DNA of 64,000 bases from Takakia lepidozioides (lineage: Eukaryota; Streptophyta; Takakiopsida; Takakiales; Takakiaceae). Made by a program: the position numbers and the translations under genes. The notes beneath the pieces were generated by a model. That model was not told where the DNA came from, ran no database searches, and was given only the letters and a program-made list of their open reading frames with translations. Below, one piece after another: positions 1 through 19,016 of this stretch. Numbering within the stretch: position 1 is the first letter of the stretch; the number at the start of each line of letters is the position of its first letter. The stretch covers positions 38,316,001 through 38,380,000 of the forward strand of contig CM060731.1 of NCBI GenBank assembly GCA_030704615.1, read 5' to 3'.

Positions 1-127
1 ACCATGGGTACATCAAAACAATGCTGACTTTCTCGAATATTCACACTTTGTTACTATCTCAAAGTCTAACTAACACCTCTATGGGATAGTCCAAACATTA
101 ATTTGAGAGGGAGTGAGAGAAAGAGAC

Positions 128-9013
<8,886 letters not shown>

Positions 9014-9064
9014 AGTCATGATGTCTCCCTCCTCCTCACCCCGCTTCCCACAAATCCTTTCCAC

Positions 9065-10349
9065 AATACTAGAACATTACTCGCACACTGTCATGAATTC
9101 CCCACCCCCCTGCACCCTCTGTCGGATCAATCCGGTACACACCAAAGCTCTGCGACGACGGGCAGGGCAGGGCTCCGTCAGCACAAGCTGGGCAGCAGCA
9201 ATCGTGCGAAGAGGCACGATTGTCCGCAGGCCTGCATCCCTGTGTGTGTGCGCTGCTTCAGGCCCGGACCCTCGCTCCCCTCCCTCTTCCACCTCTGCTG
9301 CTCTCTGTCAGCGACCCAGCCAGCTTCCACCCTCGCTGTGATTAGGGCTCCCCGCCCCACGTCTGGGGCTCGAAACCGCAAACCGACGGAATCCAGATCT
9401 AATCCGCCGACAGTGCACGTGTTCGAAGACCGTCCGTGTAAGTATTTGAGCTTTATTCCACTAGGGAAAAGACACAATCAATGCAATTTTCCTCTATGAC
9501 ATAAATTCTTTTGGTTTTTTAAAGGAAAGGGGACAGTGGCCCTTTTAATCAAATTAATAAAAATAGAGTCACATCAGTGGAAAAAATAACCACCATAGAG
9601 GCCGTGTGGGGGGAAACTTCCCCCTGACCCTAGTAAAAAAAATAAAAATAAAGAATCTGAGTTCTCACAATTCGGGCTCCGCCCTTTTATCAAAAAAAAA
9701 AAAAAAACCTTCTTTAAGAAAAAAAAGTGGATCGGAGTGGAACCTTCTATCCTCGCCTTCATGGCATTGTAAGGTTATTTTTTTTACCTTCATAAATTTA
9801 TCAGGGCCTCTGTCCCTGTTCTCTAAAGTTAAAAAATTAAAAAATGGGGTCCAAATTATATGTAGTGGGGTCCGACCTAATGTTTAGTTTCCATAGAAAA
9901 CAACTAAGAAAATAAAACTAAGAAAATTTGTCTTTTTTTCTGGTGCTGAAAGATAGTGAGCAAGTCCGTGGGAAGAGACCAGTTGGATAGTCCACTAGGT
10001 GGCAGACCTAGCTCCCACGTGAGCTTGCACCTTGATAGGTTTGGTGATGGCCTAGCTGTTGAGGCAACTGGGGCCTACCACATGACCATGGCACCAAATT
10101 GATGAGAGATAATGTGATAGCTTGGGGACCAACACAATTTGGAAGAGAAGATGAGAGAAACAATAACATACATAAATCAGATCATAATGCTTTATCCAAA
10201 GATCACGGGAAGAAGCCCATGATTAATATAAAAGTAAGTTGTCCAAAAATGAGAGCACATTCACCGTTCACGTGAATGAACATGTCAAACTACAACTACA
10301 ATCCCACTTGGTAAAACTATAGGCGCAAACCCGATCAGGCCCTATCATA
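9065..10349. other. CUL1 upstream region, no gene seen
   Basis: About 9065-9140 is shared with the region upstream of the partial CUL1 copy (near 21600-21660), so it belongs to the duplicated block and probably holds 5' UTR or promoter sequence. From 9500 to 9950 the sequence is A/T-rich with homopolymer A runs and has no coding signal I can support. The segment ends at the left target duplication of the MULE. Confidence 0.5.
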
Positions 10350-10358
10350 CACATAAAC
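10350..10358. repeat. Left 9-bp target-site duplication of the MULE
   Basis: CACATAAAC lies immediately outside the left terminal inverted repeat. It is repeated exactly at 18108-18116 outside the right one. Nine bases is the usual Mutator target duplication length. Confidence 0.9.
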
Positions 10359-10429
10359 GCCTCTCATTTTACAATATTAGGGTCTTTATTGCGAACGCGA
10401 GCTGACCGCTGGGCCTGTCCCCCCCCCCA

Positions 10430-10580
10430 TCCAGTCCGCTGTGCCAGTCCCCTCACGTCCACTCTGCCAGTTTGCCCGCCAGTCCGCTGCCCATGAGTCC
10501 ACTTCCCTCCAGTCCGCCAGTCTGCTGGCTAGGACGCTGCTGGCCAGTCCGCTCCGCCAATCCCCCAACTTCCAGTCCAC
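10430..10580 (+). repeat. AGTCCGCT-type subterminal repeats, left arm
   Basis: CCAGTCCGCT and close variants recur about every 10-25 bases just inside the left terminal repeat. The same words appear in reverse-complement orientation in the right arm (17960-18040), so the arms are mirror images. Confidence 0.75.
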
Positions 10581-10866
10581 TGACAACGCCCGGATTTGGA
10601 CCATCCGTTCCGAAAACCCATTTGAGCCCTCTGTTTTTAGGGCATGAATCCAAACCTTATCCCTACCGCCTGCCACTTGCCACTTGCCAGTAGCCACGAA
10701 CGTGCGCACTGTTGTTCCTTGCACGTTGTCGATCGTGTCCAGGGTACTGGTGCGCATTTCTTGCAGTTCTGAAGCGTGTCATTTGTACTGTACAGGGCAT
10801 GGACGTGGAAGCAGAAGACGATGATATATTGAAAACGGAAAGTCCGCTTATACGGCCTCTTTGACA

Positions 10867-13800
10867 ATGTTTGCAAACACCAAAACCAGGACCTTTCAAC
10901 ACGAAGGACCTCAATGAGTGAGACGCAATATGGGTCTGGGTGTGCAAATGGATGTTTACAAGGCCTGCATACCTTGGGATAGAATTGATGATTTTGTCCT
11001 TGGAAAAGAGAGTTTGGTGGACTAACCCACTCAGTTTTGGGTGAATGTCCATACTAAAGTGGAACCCGGCGTGCGAAGAGCGCCCAGAACCAATACATTT
11101 CTAAACAGTATCAAGTGTGCACCATCCTCACCGTCCTTTTGTAGACTCATTGCATGTCTGTTGCCATTTTTGTTTCCTACATATTATGATTTCATGCTTC
11201 CACAAGTCGATGGATATCGATTTTGAATTTATGTCCAGTATCAATGCTGCTACGGTCCTGATGACAAACACACCAACAATGCAATAGTGGAGGATCCAAA
11301 ACTGAAGTGTGGAGGACCTCTTGTGGGTGCTGGAACATCTCACTCTCATAAAGGCCCAAGGAGAAAAAAGTCGGAGTATGGATGCAGTCTTACGACCGTG
11401 GTTGCCAATATTGTTTCAAGGTCCAGCAATGTTATCTCGCCCCTAACATTTGTGTCCTCACGTACTGTAACAACAACATGGAGCATACAGATGCAAAAAG
11501 GAAAGCCTCAGCTGAGTTTAGGAACATTCGCCACACCTGTGTACCACACATTAGTGAGGAATTGAAATTCTGGGTCGTCGAATGTTTGTGTCGAGGCCTG
11601 TCAGTTGCCCAAATCATGATGGAACATAAAGAGCACGTGATGAACAACACCGGGTTGGGAGATGCATGGACATGAGATGATTTCTTGTTGGAGCAAGATG
11701 TCCGCAATCTGGCCGAGAAACGAGCGTGACAAACATTCAAAAACCACGCCAACGATGTGGAAAGTGTCTACATGTAGAAAGACCAGAACCCCGCGTCGGT
11801 CTTCTTCTATCAAGAGGAGAAATTGGCGCCAACATTCAAGCATTACGATGGAGACTTGACATTCACAATTGGCATACAGACTGAGCGGCAAAAGAAGCTT
11901 CAATTAGGTCATCCCCGTATTGTTGCATGCGATGCAACCTTCAGGACAAATCATCACAAAGTATTCTTCATCTCTTTCACTATTTTTTTGCTTGCACAAC
12001 TTGTGGGTGTGAGCACATTGGCTGCATCTGACTTCTGCATCTAAACAGTTTCCATTGTACATATTGATGGTCTTCGACCAGTGGCTTAACGATATACCAG
12101 TTGTCTTCATCATATCCGTGCGTAATCGGACAACAGACGTGGTGTCATGGATGACAGCCTTGCGCGACTCATTCCTCACAGATATGCCAAATTGGCGACC
12201 CAATGCCTTCATTGTGGACGATGGCAACGCCAAAATAAACGCTATTACATAAGTTTCACATACCCTACCTGTACACCCGCGTCGAAGTCCGCTGCGTTGG
12301 TCCACTGTCAGTCTCTTTGGCAAGTCCCCTGACGGGCAAGTCGGCAAGTCCGTTGCCAGAGTCCTTTCTGCATGTCCGCTGGCAAGGAAGCCCGCTCAGA
12401 AGCTCATTTGGCCACGTCCGCTGGCAACCCAGTCCGCTTAGAAATGTCCTCTGGGCAAGTCGCCTGGAAGACTCAATTGCGCAAGTCCGCTGGCAGGTCA
12501 GTGTGGTCAAGTTTGCTGGCATGTAAGTGTAGGTACGTCTGCTGCCGGCCTCCTAAGGGCAAGTCCTGGCAGAACAGTGTGGGAAGCCTGCTTGATGACT
12601 CCTGTAGGCCAGTCCGTCGGCTGGCTCCTTTGTGCAAGTCTACTGGCAACTCAGTCCACTCATAATGTCTTCCGGCCAAGTCCGTAGGATGACTCACTTG
12701 CGCAAGTCCGCTGGCAGATCAATGTGGTCAGGTCTACTGGCAGGTGAGTGTGGGTAAGTTTGCTGCCGGCCTCCTAAGAGCAAGTCCGCTGGCAGAACAG
12801 TGTGGGAAGCTTGCTGGAGGACTCCTATAGGCCAGTCTGTCGGCTGGCTCCTTTGTGCAAGTCTACTGGCAACCCAGTCCACTCAGAATGTCCTCTGGCC
12901 AAGTCCGCTAGAAGACTCACTTGCGCAAGTCCGTTGGCAGGTCAATGTGGTCAGGTCTAATGGCAGGTGAGTGTGGGAAAGTTTGCTGCCGGTCTCATGA
13001 GGGCAAGACTCATGGCAGGTCAGTGTGGTGAGTCTACTGGCGGACTCCATTGGGCAAGTCCACTGGAACAAACTAGCAGACAAGTCCATTGGGACAGTAC
13101 ATTGGGTTAGTGCCGAAGTCCACCGGCAAGTCCCATCTCAAGTCTCTCATGTGGACATGTGTATTTTGCAAGGTTGTTTTTCGAGGAATGCTCATTTTCA
13201 TGTGCGGCCTTTGGCATGTCCGGAAGGCTTGGGTAAAGTAATCATGCAAGAAAACCAAAGATCATGTCACTGCAGCAAACTTGTTGAAGATATGGAAGAC
13301 CTCATGTACTGTAGAGGTGGACCAAATGATCCAAAAAAAACTCTTGCGTGGGTTGCAACAACAATCCGAGGTATGAGAAAGAAATATCCGAATGGGCATG
13401 AATTTCTGGACTACATCGACATTGGATGGGCTCCTAGAATAGCAATTTGGTGTACAATAGCTCGTCATGTTCCGTATGCCAGTCAAGACACAAACGTTAG
13501 CATTATTTCCTCTCAGATCCAGTCAAAGCTGCCTAGTCTGGTTATACTAGAAGATGCAAAAACTGCCACTACTCACTGGTCGTGTACTAACACACTACTG
13601 GTATGCCAGGATGCAACGGAAGAGTAACATTGCAAAATGGGATGTCGTGTGCCGCAAACATAGAACTCGACATGTATTTTTAGGACTGTTTGTCATTTCT
13701 TATGAATCCGTGCGTCTTTAGGTGAATTGCCAGCTATGAACTCTCAGTACCAATCACCCAAACATAACTTACATTGTTTACAACCCCGGATGCGATTGGG

Positions 13801-14388
13801 CTTCTTGCACTTGCCCATGGGCAATGAAGGGTAATTTGTCACCAAGTCCGAGTTCTGAAGTTGCATCATCCACACTTGCAGGATGGACTCATAGTGCGCG
13901 CTTGTGGCACGACGCTGGGAACCATTCATGGAGGATTTCATAATCTGCTATTGCACAATGAGAGCGGCGGCGATCAAGAGGGTTTGAAAAATGCAGCATA
14001 CAGACCTTCCACAGATTATTTTCCTTATGATGTCGAGTCTATCCTCGTACCAGCCTCCATGGACGAAGAATTTGCAGACATACTTTGCATTGTTGGTGAT
14101 GACAAATACCTGGAGAAACATGTGTCCTATCTTCGAATCTGTAGGGGTCAACTTGTTGATATCCTGGCCAAGAGTACTGTAGGAATGTTGCACCCTGCGG
14201 CAGCAAAAAATTTCCGTTCTGTAAATGACAATAAAAACATGTATTTGAAAAAAAACGAGATTTCGTCGAGGCATGTAAAACGCGACCCAGAGTCTTGTGG
14301 AAAACATGCAAGAGGGTTGGTGCCCCAACACCTGCAGCACATATATACTCCACAATTCGTAAGGTTGCAGACCATATATCTATTGTAA
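10867..14388 (+). pseudogene. MULE transposase with SWIM finger, decayed
   Basis: Consecutive translated blocks match a MULE transposase, but they need frame changes and pass stops. Around 10880-11040 an open block is broken by TGA in a DLNE*DAIWVW context. At 11382-11675 lies a conserved-looking N-terminal block. Near 11910-11950 HPRIVACDATF carries the first catalytic Asp. Near 12060-12250 PVVFIISVRNRTTDVVSW and then AFIVDDGNAKINAI carry the second Asp region. After a repeat insertion (12265-13130) the protein resumes at about 13140-13627. Near 13785-13830 a CDWASCTCPWAMKGN block looks like the start of a CxCx(n)CxH SWIM finger, which is typical of MULE transposases. The tail runs to about 14388. 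Transposition function is inferred from family; this copy is non-functional. Confidence 0.8.
12265..13130 (+). repeat. ~222-bp higher-order tandem repeat built of AAGTCCGCTGGCA
   Basis: The marker CGCAAGTCCG(C/T)TGGCAG recurs at 12480, 12701 and 12924 (spacing 221 and 223), with near-identical sequence between. A partial unit precedes the first. Within each unit the short word AAGTCCGCTGGCA and variants recur. The array lies inside the transposase coding region, after the second catalytic block. Confidence 0.8.
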
Positions 14389-14539
14389 AATACACTCCAA
14401 AATACAGGAAATGCTACAGTATGATTTTCTTGATGAAATAAAAGATCTGTAGTATGATTACATGTGCACAAGACTATAGACATTCAGTCTGCCCAACACA
14501 CCAAGTGAATACATTCATGTTGCCCATCGTGTGGTGTAA

Positions 14540-15080
14540 GATCTGCTGGATTCAAGAGTAAATCTGCTGAATTCAATCTGTTAGCTGTCACTGGTCTTCT
14601 GTTCAGTCTGACAGTTTTCGAACCAGTCTGCCAACATGTCTTCTAACTCGTCTGCTGAATAGTCTGTCAAGCAGTCTTGTACCGAGTCTTCGCGGTCTTC
14701 TGACAGTCTTCCAACCCGAGTATATTCTGCAGTCTTCTAACCAGTCTGTTCACTGTCTTGTTACTAGTCTGTTGACTGTCTTCTAACCAGTCTGCTGGCA
14801 GTCTTCAAACAAGACACATTGGCGATATCGAACCAGTCTGCTGGCAGTCTCCGCAGTTTGTTGACAGTCTTCTAACTAGTCTACTCATAGTCTTCTAACC
14901 AATCTGACATGTCCATCACCAGACTGACCACTCTATGTAGTCTGCAGGTGGATCCATTCATATGTAGTGTTTATTCATGCAGTCGGCCGACCAGTCTCCA
15001 ATCAGCAGATTGACAGTGCTGAAACGACCTAAATTGTCTACAGTCTGCTACCGAGACTGCAGTCAATCAGTCTACTATTT
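14540..15080 (+). repeat. AGTCTGCTG / CAGTCTTCTAAC repeat array
   Basis: CAGTCT-starting words of about 10-22 bases recur for 540 bp between the transposase and protease relics. They are related to the AGTCCGCT words elsewhere in the element but have T in place of C. No coding signal is visible. Confidence 0.75.
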
Positions 15081-15413
15081 CCAGTCTGTCTGCTCAAAAT
15101 CGTAATGGATACGACAATGGACCATATAACAAAACAATGCAGTACCCAGAGGCAACAACAATATTCATCATTCACCAATGGATGAGTAAGCGAAGGCATC
15201 AACATGTTTTTTCGGTACAAAGACTTCACATGACACGTACAAATACTACACAAGTCTGCCAACTATCTGTCATGAGCAGCTTTCTCCAAATATTCCAAAC
15301 CGTGCACGATATATTTTGCACATTGCAGTCACTGGCTAAGTGCAAACTTAAAAGTAAACCACGTCGTAGTGAAAAACACTCATCTCTTTGTTTTTTTTAT
15401 TCTTATCAACATT

Positions 15414-15745
15414 TCATTTGGTTTTTACCCATTCATAAAACACTTGAATGAATGACATGACGTAAAAGCCACATTCCCAACTGAATGGTTGTTGTGGCAC
15501 TTTGGGTTGGTGGAGTTGACATGCACAAACAACCTCCTGCCACTCTGGTGTCAAATCCGAATAGCCCAAGCACTCTACATGCAGCTTCCGAATCCATGGC
15601 AGAATAAATGGAGCATGATGCAGACTCTTGATAGAATTCATGTGAGTGTAGGACCCTTTCCGAAGGTCGATGCAAAGAAGACTCTAGTGCCCCTTGCATT
15701 AATGGTATCAAATAACATTATGTCACGAAAGGTGCATATTCAGCT
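15414..15745 (-). pseudogene. Ulp1-like (C48) cysteine protease, C-terminal part, decayed
   Basis: Reading on the minus strand gives RDIMLFDTINARGTRVFF, where the Asp of FDT fits the catalytic Asp. After a one-base frameshift near 15640 it continues to VPQQPFSWECGFYVMSFI, where the Gln and Cys fit the oxyanion Gln and nucleophile Cys of Ulp1 SUMO/ubiquitin-like proteases. The protein ends at 15414. The catalytic His-Trp region expected about 20 residues earlier is absent, because the repeat array at 15770-16230 starts there. It lies inside the MULE on the strand opposite the transposase. Identity rests on the D, Q and C signatures and the known association of such proteases with MULEs. Confidence 0.75.
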
Positions 15746-15769
15746 GCTGCAGTCCAAGCAGTGCCAACA

Positions 15770-16230
15770 GAGTTAGTAGACGCAACACGACTCAAACTAT
15801 CCAGACGCACTCACCAGTCTTCTGTCCAGTCGTAGACCAAGCAGTGCCAAACAGAGTCAGTAGACGTAGCATGACTCAAACTATCCAGACACACTCACCA
15901 GTCTTCTGTCCAGTCCACTTACGCTTAGCATACTTAGTCTTGTAGGCAGTCCAGGAGACAGACAATTTAGCGGACTCAACAGACTCAGCAGACGAAGACT
16001 CGGACTCAACAGACTGTGAGTTCTTATGCGAGTTCTTACTTGTCAGCAATCGGGACCAAAATAAACTCGCAGTCTTTTATGTCTTTGCCAAGACCAGACC
16101 ATCTTGAGGTAAGACCCCAGTACTTTATAGACAGACGAGAAGACTAAGCAAACCGAGCAGTCAGAGCAGACTAAGCAGACTAAGCAGACCGAGTACAGCA
16201 GACTCGACAGGACTGAGAAGACTCACACAA
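15770..16230 (-). repeat. Repeat array, mostly AGCAGACT/GACTC orientation
   Basis: Words such as AGCAGACTAAGCAGAC and CAACAGACTC recur; these are the reverse complement of the AGTCTGCT words at 14540-15080. The region 15775-15925 also has a roughly 75-bp tandem duplication with the core CAAACTATCCAGAC. The array interrupts the protease relic. Confidence 0.7.
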
Positions 16231-16253
16231 TGAATCGACAAAACAGACCAACG

Positions 16254-16735
16254 CTACTCACTGCTGGATCTCTCGACAAAGACTGACTTCCCTGTCCATC
16301 TCGAAACCATTTTGTGGTCTTTGTTCATAAACACAAAGGACTTTTTCTTGGGATCAAGTTTCTTGGGATCAGGACCCTCCCCAACCTCTTCGGCGAGGTC
16401 CACGACAGCCCGCTTCTTCGCTTTGTCTCTACCTTGGGAAGCAGGCGGTGCTGCGGACGGGTTGGATTGAGCAGACTCACGCAGTGCTGCGGTCCGGCTC
16501 TGCAATAGAACCGTGTCTTGAGGTTTGTTGACACTTGCTGGACCGGTCCTCACAACCTCACGCGAGGCATGCGTAGAACTCACCGGCCTCACATCCCTTG
16601 CACATCCGGCGGCATACTAAAGACTATGTTACCTATCTTTGTCGTCAACCCGACGTTGGGTGCATGGGCAGGTGAGTCCACTGCGACCGATGGCGATGTC
16701 ACAACGTCCACATCCATCATGGGACCAACATCCTC
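16254..16735 (-). pseudogene. N-terminal/linker part of the MULE protease gene (probable)
   Basis: An open frame of 112 codons ends at 16254 (start 16592). A preceding frame from about 16735 (MMDVDVVTSPSVAVDSPA) joins it after one frameshift near 16590. The composition is rich in Ser, Pro, Lys and Glu, with a basic PKKLDPKKKS stretch, as expected for a disordered region before a Ulp1 domain. No domain is recognised. Assignment to the protease gene rests only on strand, order and position. Confidence 0.4.
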
Positions 16736-17204
16736 CAAGAGCAATAGCCAGAGTTACTGTGACTTTCAATAATTAATGAAGGTGCAACATCAGCAAAAAT
16801 AATGCTTAAATAATGTATGAACAACTTGAGTGGGTGGGGCCGTTGTTGGGTCGTCCATTGTGGCGTTATGGGTACTCACTGCAAACAAGCTTGGTGCACA
16901 ACAGACCTGGCCAGCAGAGCCACAACAAATAGACTCTTGTAGCAGAACAAACTGTTAAATGACAGTCTAACAGACTGATATTGATAGAGAACGAGTGTCC
17001 AATAGATAGACGGTTCAACAGACTGAGGAAAGAAGAAGCGAGAAGATTGACGGGAGAATAGACTGAGGGTAAATCAGGAAAGTCGATTGTCCTCAATTGT
17101 CAAATTTCAATGGACATGATCCAGTCCGCCGGGCCTCAAACATCCACGCGGACTTGCGGAATGCACATGTCTCAGCCTGGTCCGTCTCCTTGCAAATTGG
17201 GCAA

Positions 17205-17513
17205 TCACCCGAATCTGCTCCTGATCCTCTCTTGGTAGACGGTCGTGGCTGAGGCCTTTGCATTCAACAAGTTTTTGTGGATGTTTGAGGACCTTAGGAC
17301 TAGATCTTGTCCGTTGACGCGATGAGCAGTAATGCTGGAGTTTACTGCCAACCCCTCTATTATATGACCTGGATCCTTCACAATGCATTGTTTCTTCGGG
17401 ATCTCCATTTTGCTATATTTCTGCACGCTCCCTGCAAGTCCTTTTAATTGGTCCCCTAAACAGTCCCATCGTCTGATATGATATCTGCAATGTATACACG
17501 CCTCTATGTGCAT
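17205..17513 (-). other. Unassigned open frame inside the MULE
   Basis: A 102-codon open frame with balanced composition (for example the MEIPKKQCIVKDPGHIIEG stretch) lies upstream of the protease relic on the same strand. It could be an earlier exon of that gene. I do not recognise a domain, and chance cannot be excluded. Confidence 0.25.
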
Positions 17514-18107
17514 ATGCTTCCGCGATTTTCGCCATCATGGGTTCCGTTGACGAAGGGGGGAAGCGTATCATGAGGGATCAGAAGCAGATGACAATATGGA
17601 GGACAGATAAGGCAGTAGCGATTTTATGACATACAACCATACCATAAAGCCTAACCTTCCCTAAAGCACAACAAGAAGACAAAAATAGTGGAAGCACATG
17701 CACAATGGTGGCTGTAAAGCTCGCCCCGCCAGTCCTGCCATGTTCAGGCACACCCTTCACTATCATGAATGTCGCTCGTGCACAAGAAAAACACGGACGT
17801 GCGTGGAAACGCCCACCACAACATTTGACAACAAAGAGCCCTCACAAGAGAGAGGCCGGATTTGGTGGCAAGGCCTAGATTTTCCCAGCCCTAAAACTAG
17901 AGGGCTCGGATGGATTTTGAATTGGATGGTCCAGATCCGACGCCGTCAGCAAACTGGATGACAGGGGACTGGCTGATGGACGCGGGGTAGCGGACTGGAC
18001 TGGACTGGCAGACTGGAAGGCAGCGGACTTCGGGCGCGGCTGGTCCATGCGTGGGGCCCACGTGTCACCTCGGGCAATGAAAACCCTGATATGGTAAAAT
18101 GAGAGGC

Positions 18108-18116
18108 CACATAAAC
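18108..18116. repeat. Right 9-bp target-site duplication of the MULE
   Basis: CACATAAAC directly follows the right terminal inverted repeat (ends GAGAGGC at 18107) and is identical to 10350-10358. Confidence 0.9.
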
Positions 18117-19005
18117 TCAAGCACTCCCTAATGTCTATTTATTGGAGTGCAATGGGATTGCGGTTATGCGCAATGTCTAGGAAATTAATAGCATCTGTAA
18201 TTTGTTTGATTGATCATTCCATAAACATAAAACTATATCATATGATACCTGAAAACTTTTCGTTTAGAGGACGGGAAACAGGCGTGAGATTTGAACCCCT
18301 AAGACTCCGGTCTATTATCCAGGAGACGACCAAACTGGCAGTCAGCATCAATATTAAGGGGGAAAAATGGTGAAAATGGACAAACCTTGAAACACGGATC
18401 TCTGCATATGGAGGAGCACGAGATAAATCCATTACTTGTGAGAACGCAATCATCTTGCCTTCATGTATCCTGGGTTGTCAATTTCTCATTTCACTTATCT
18501 GCCCATTATAATTTTAGATTAGCAAAAGGCCATCATGGAGCGGTGCATGACAAAGATTTTTGCAGCCAACCTTGTCATTTTAGACATTCCCCATGGCCTC
18601 CTTGTTTTGATTGTCCTCCCCACTTATGCTACAATTTCATGGAATGCACACGACACTTGATATTGGTCGTGGGTCTTTGGATTTTGCAAACTTTTCTTGT
18701 TGGATGGGGGAGTTCCACTCCTTACTCTTGGGACAACCGGTCTTGTGGGGAACTTGCTACCTAACTTATCATATCCAATTGTGAGGGCTCAGTATTCTCA
18801 AATCATGGATCTGTGCGTATAGGCTACCTCTGGAAAAATTGGATTTTCCTGGACAGGAAGGTACTGTCAATCCTCTAGCTTTCATTTCCTTTGATGTTCT
18901 TATAATTGCAAGGTATATTCTTGCTGCGTGTTAACTGTGGCTCTCACTCGTATTCTTCTAGACATAGGGCTTCTTTGCAGGATGTCTCACCAAGGTGCGC
19001 AAACC
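18117..19005. other. Spacer between MULE and partial CUL1 copy
   Basis: A 125-codon open frame at 18387-18764 (+) has no recognised domain and an odd composition rich in His, Trp and Cys, so I do not call it a gene. Homology to CUL1 begins abruptly near 19006. No other feature is seen. Confidence 0.4.
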
Positions 19006-19016
19006 CTTCAAGTTAC

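Larger units (their letters stand above)
10359..18107. mobile_element. Mutator-like DNA transposon (MULE), 7.75 kb, with Ulp1-like protease
   Basis: The left end begins GCCTCTCATTTTAC and the right end finishes with its reverse complement. Homology between the ends continues inward in patches for over 250 bp. One inner block (left about 10592-10643, right about 17905-17955) carries the shared words GGACCATCC, GAGCCCTCT and TTTTAGGGC in inverted orientation. The element is bounded by perfect 9-bp direct repeats. Inside are a degenerate MULE transposase with a SWIM motif on the plus strand, a degenerate Ulp1/C48 protease on the minus strand, and several AGTC-type repeat arrays. Plant MULEs carrying Ulp1-like proteases are known (Kaonashi/KI-MULEs), so this resembles that class. 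Both genes contain stops and frameshifts, so this copy is probably not autonomous now. It is inserted between CUL1 and its partial copy. Confidence 0.88.

Noticed and set aside
10386-10757. 123-codon minus-strand frame and plus-strand frames in the left MULE arm
   Set aside because: They arise from the AGTCCGCT subterminal repeats (repetitive Ser/Pro or Trp/Arg text) and are not genes.
12265-13089. Several 60-97 codon frames across the 222-bp array
   Set aside because: All are translations of the tandem repeat; the same peptide repeats with each unit.
13948-14483. Three overlapping minus-strand open frames of 111-135 codons
   Set aside because: They are antisense to the transposase C-terminal region, whose plus-strand text is better conserved.
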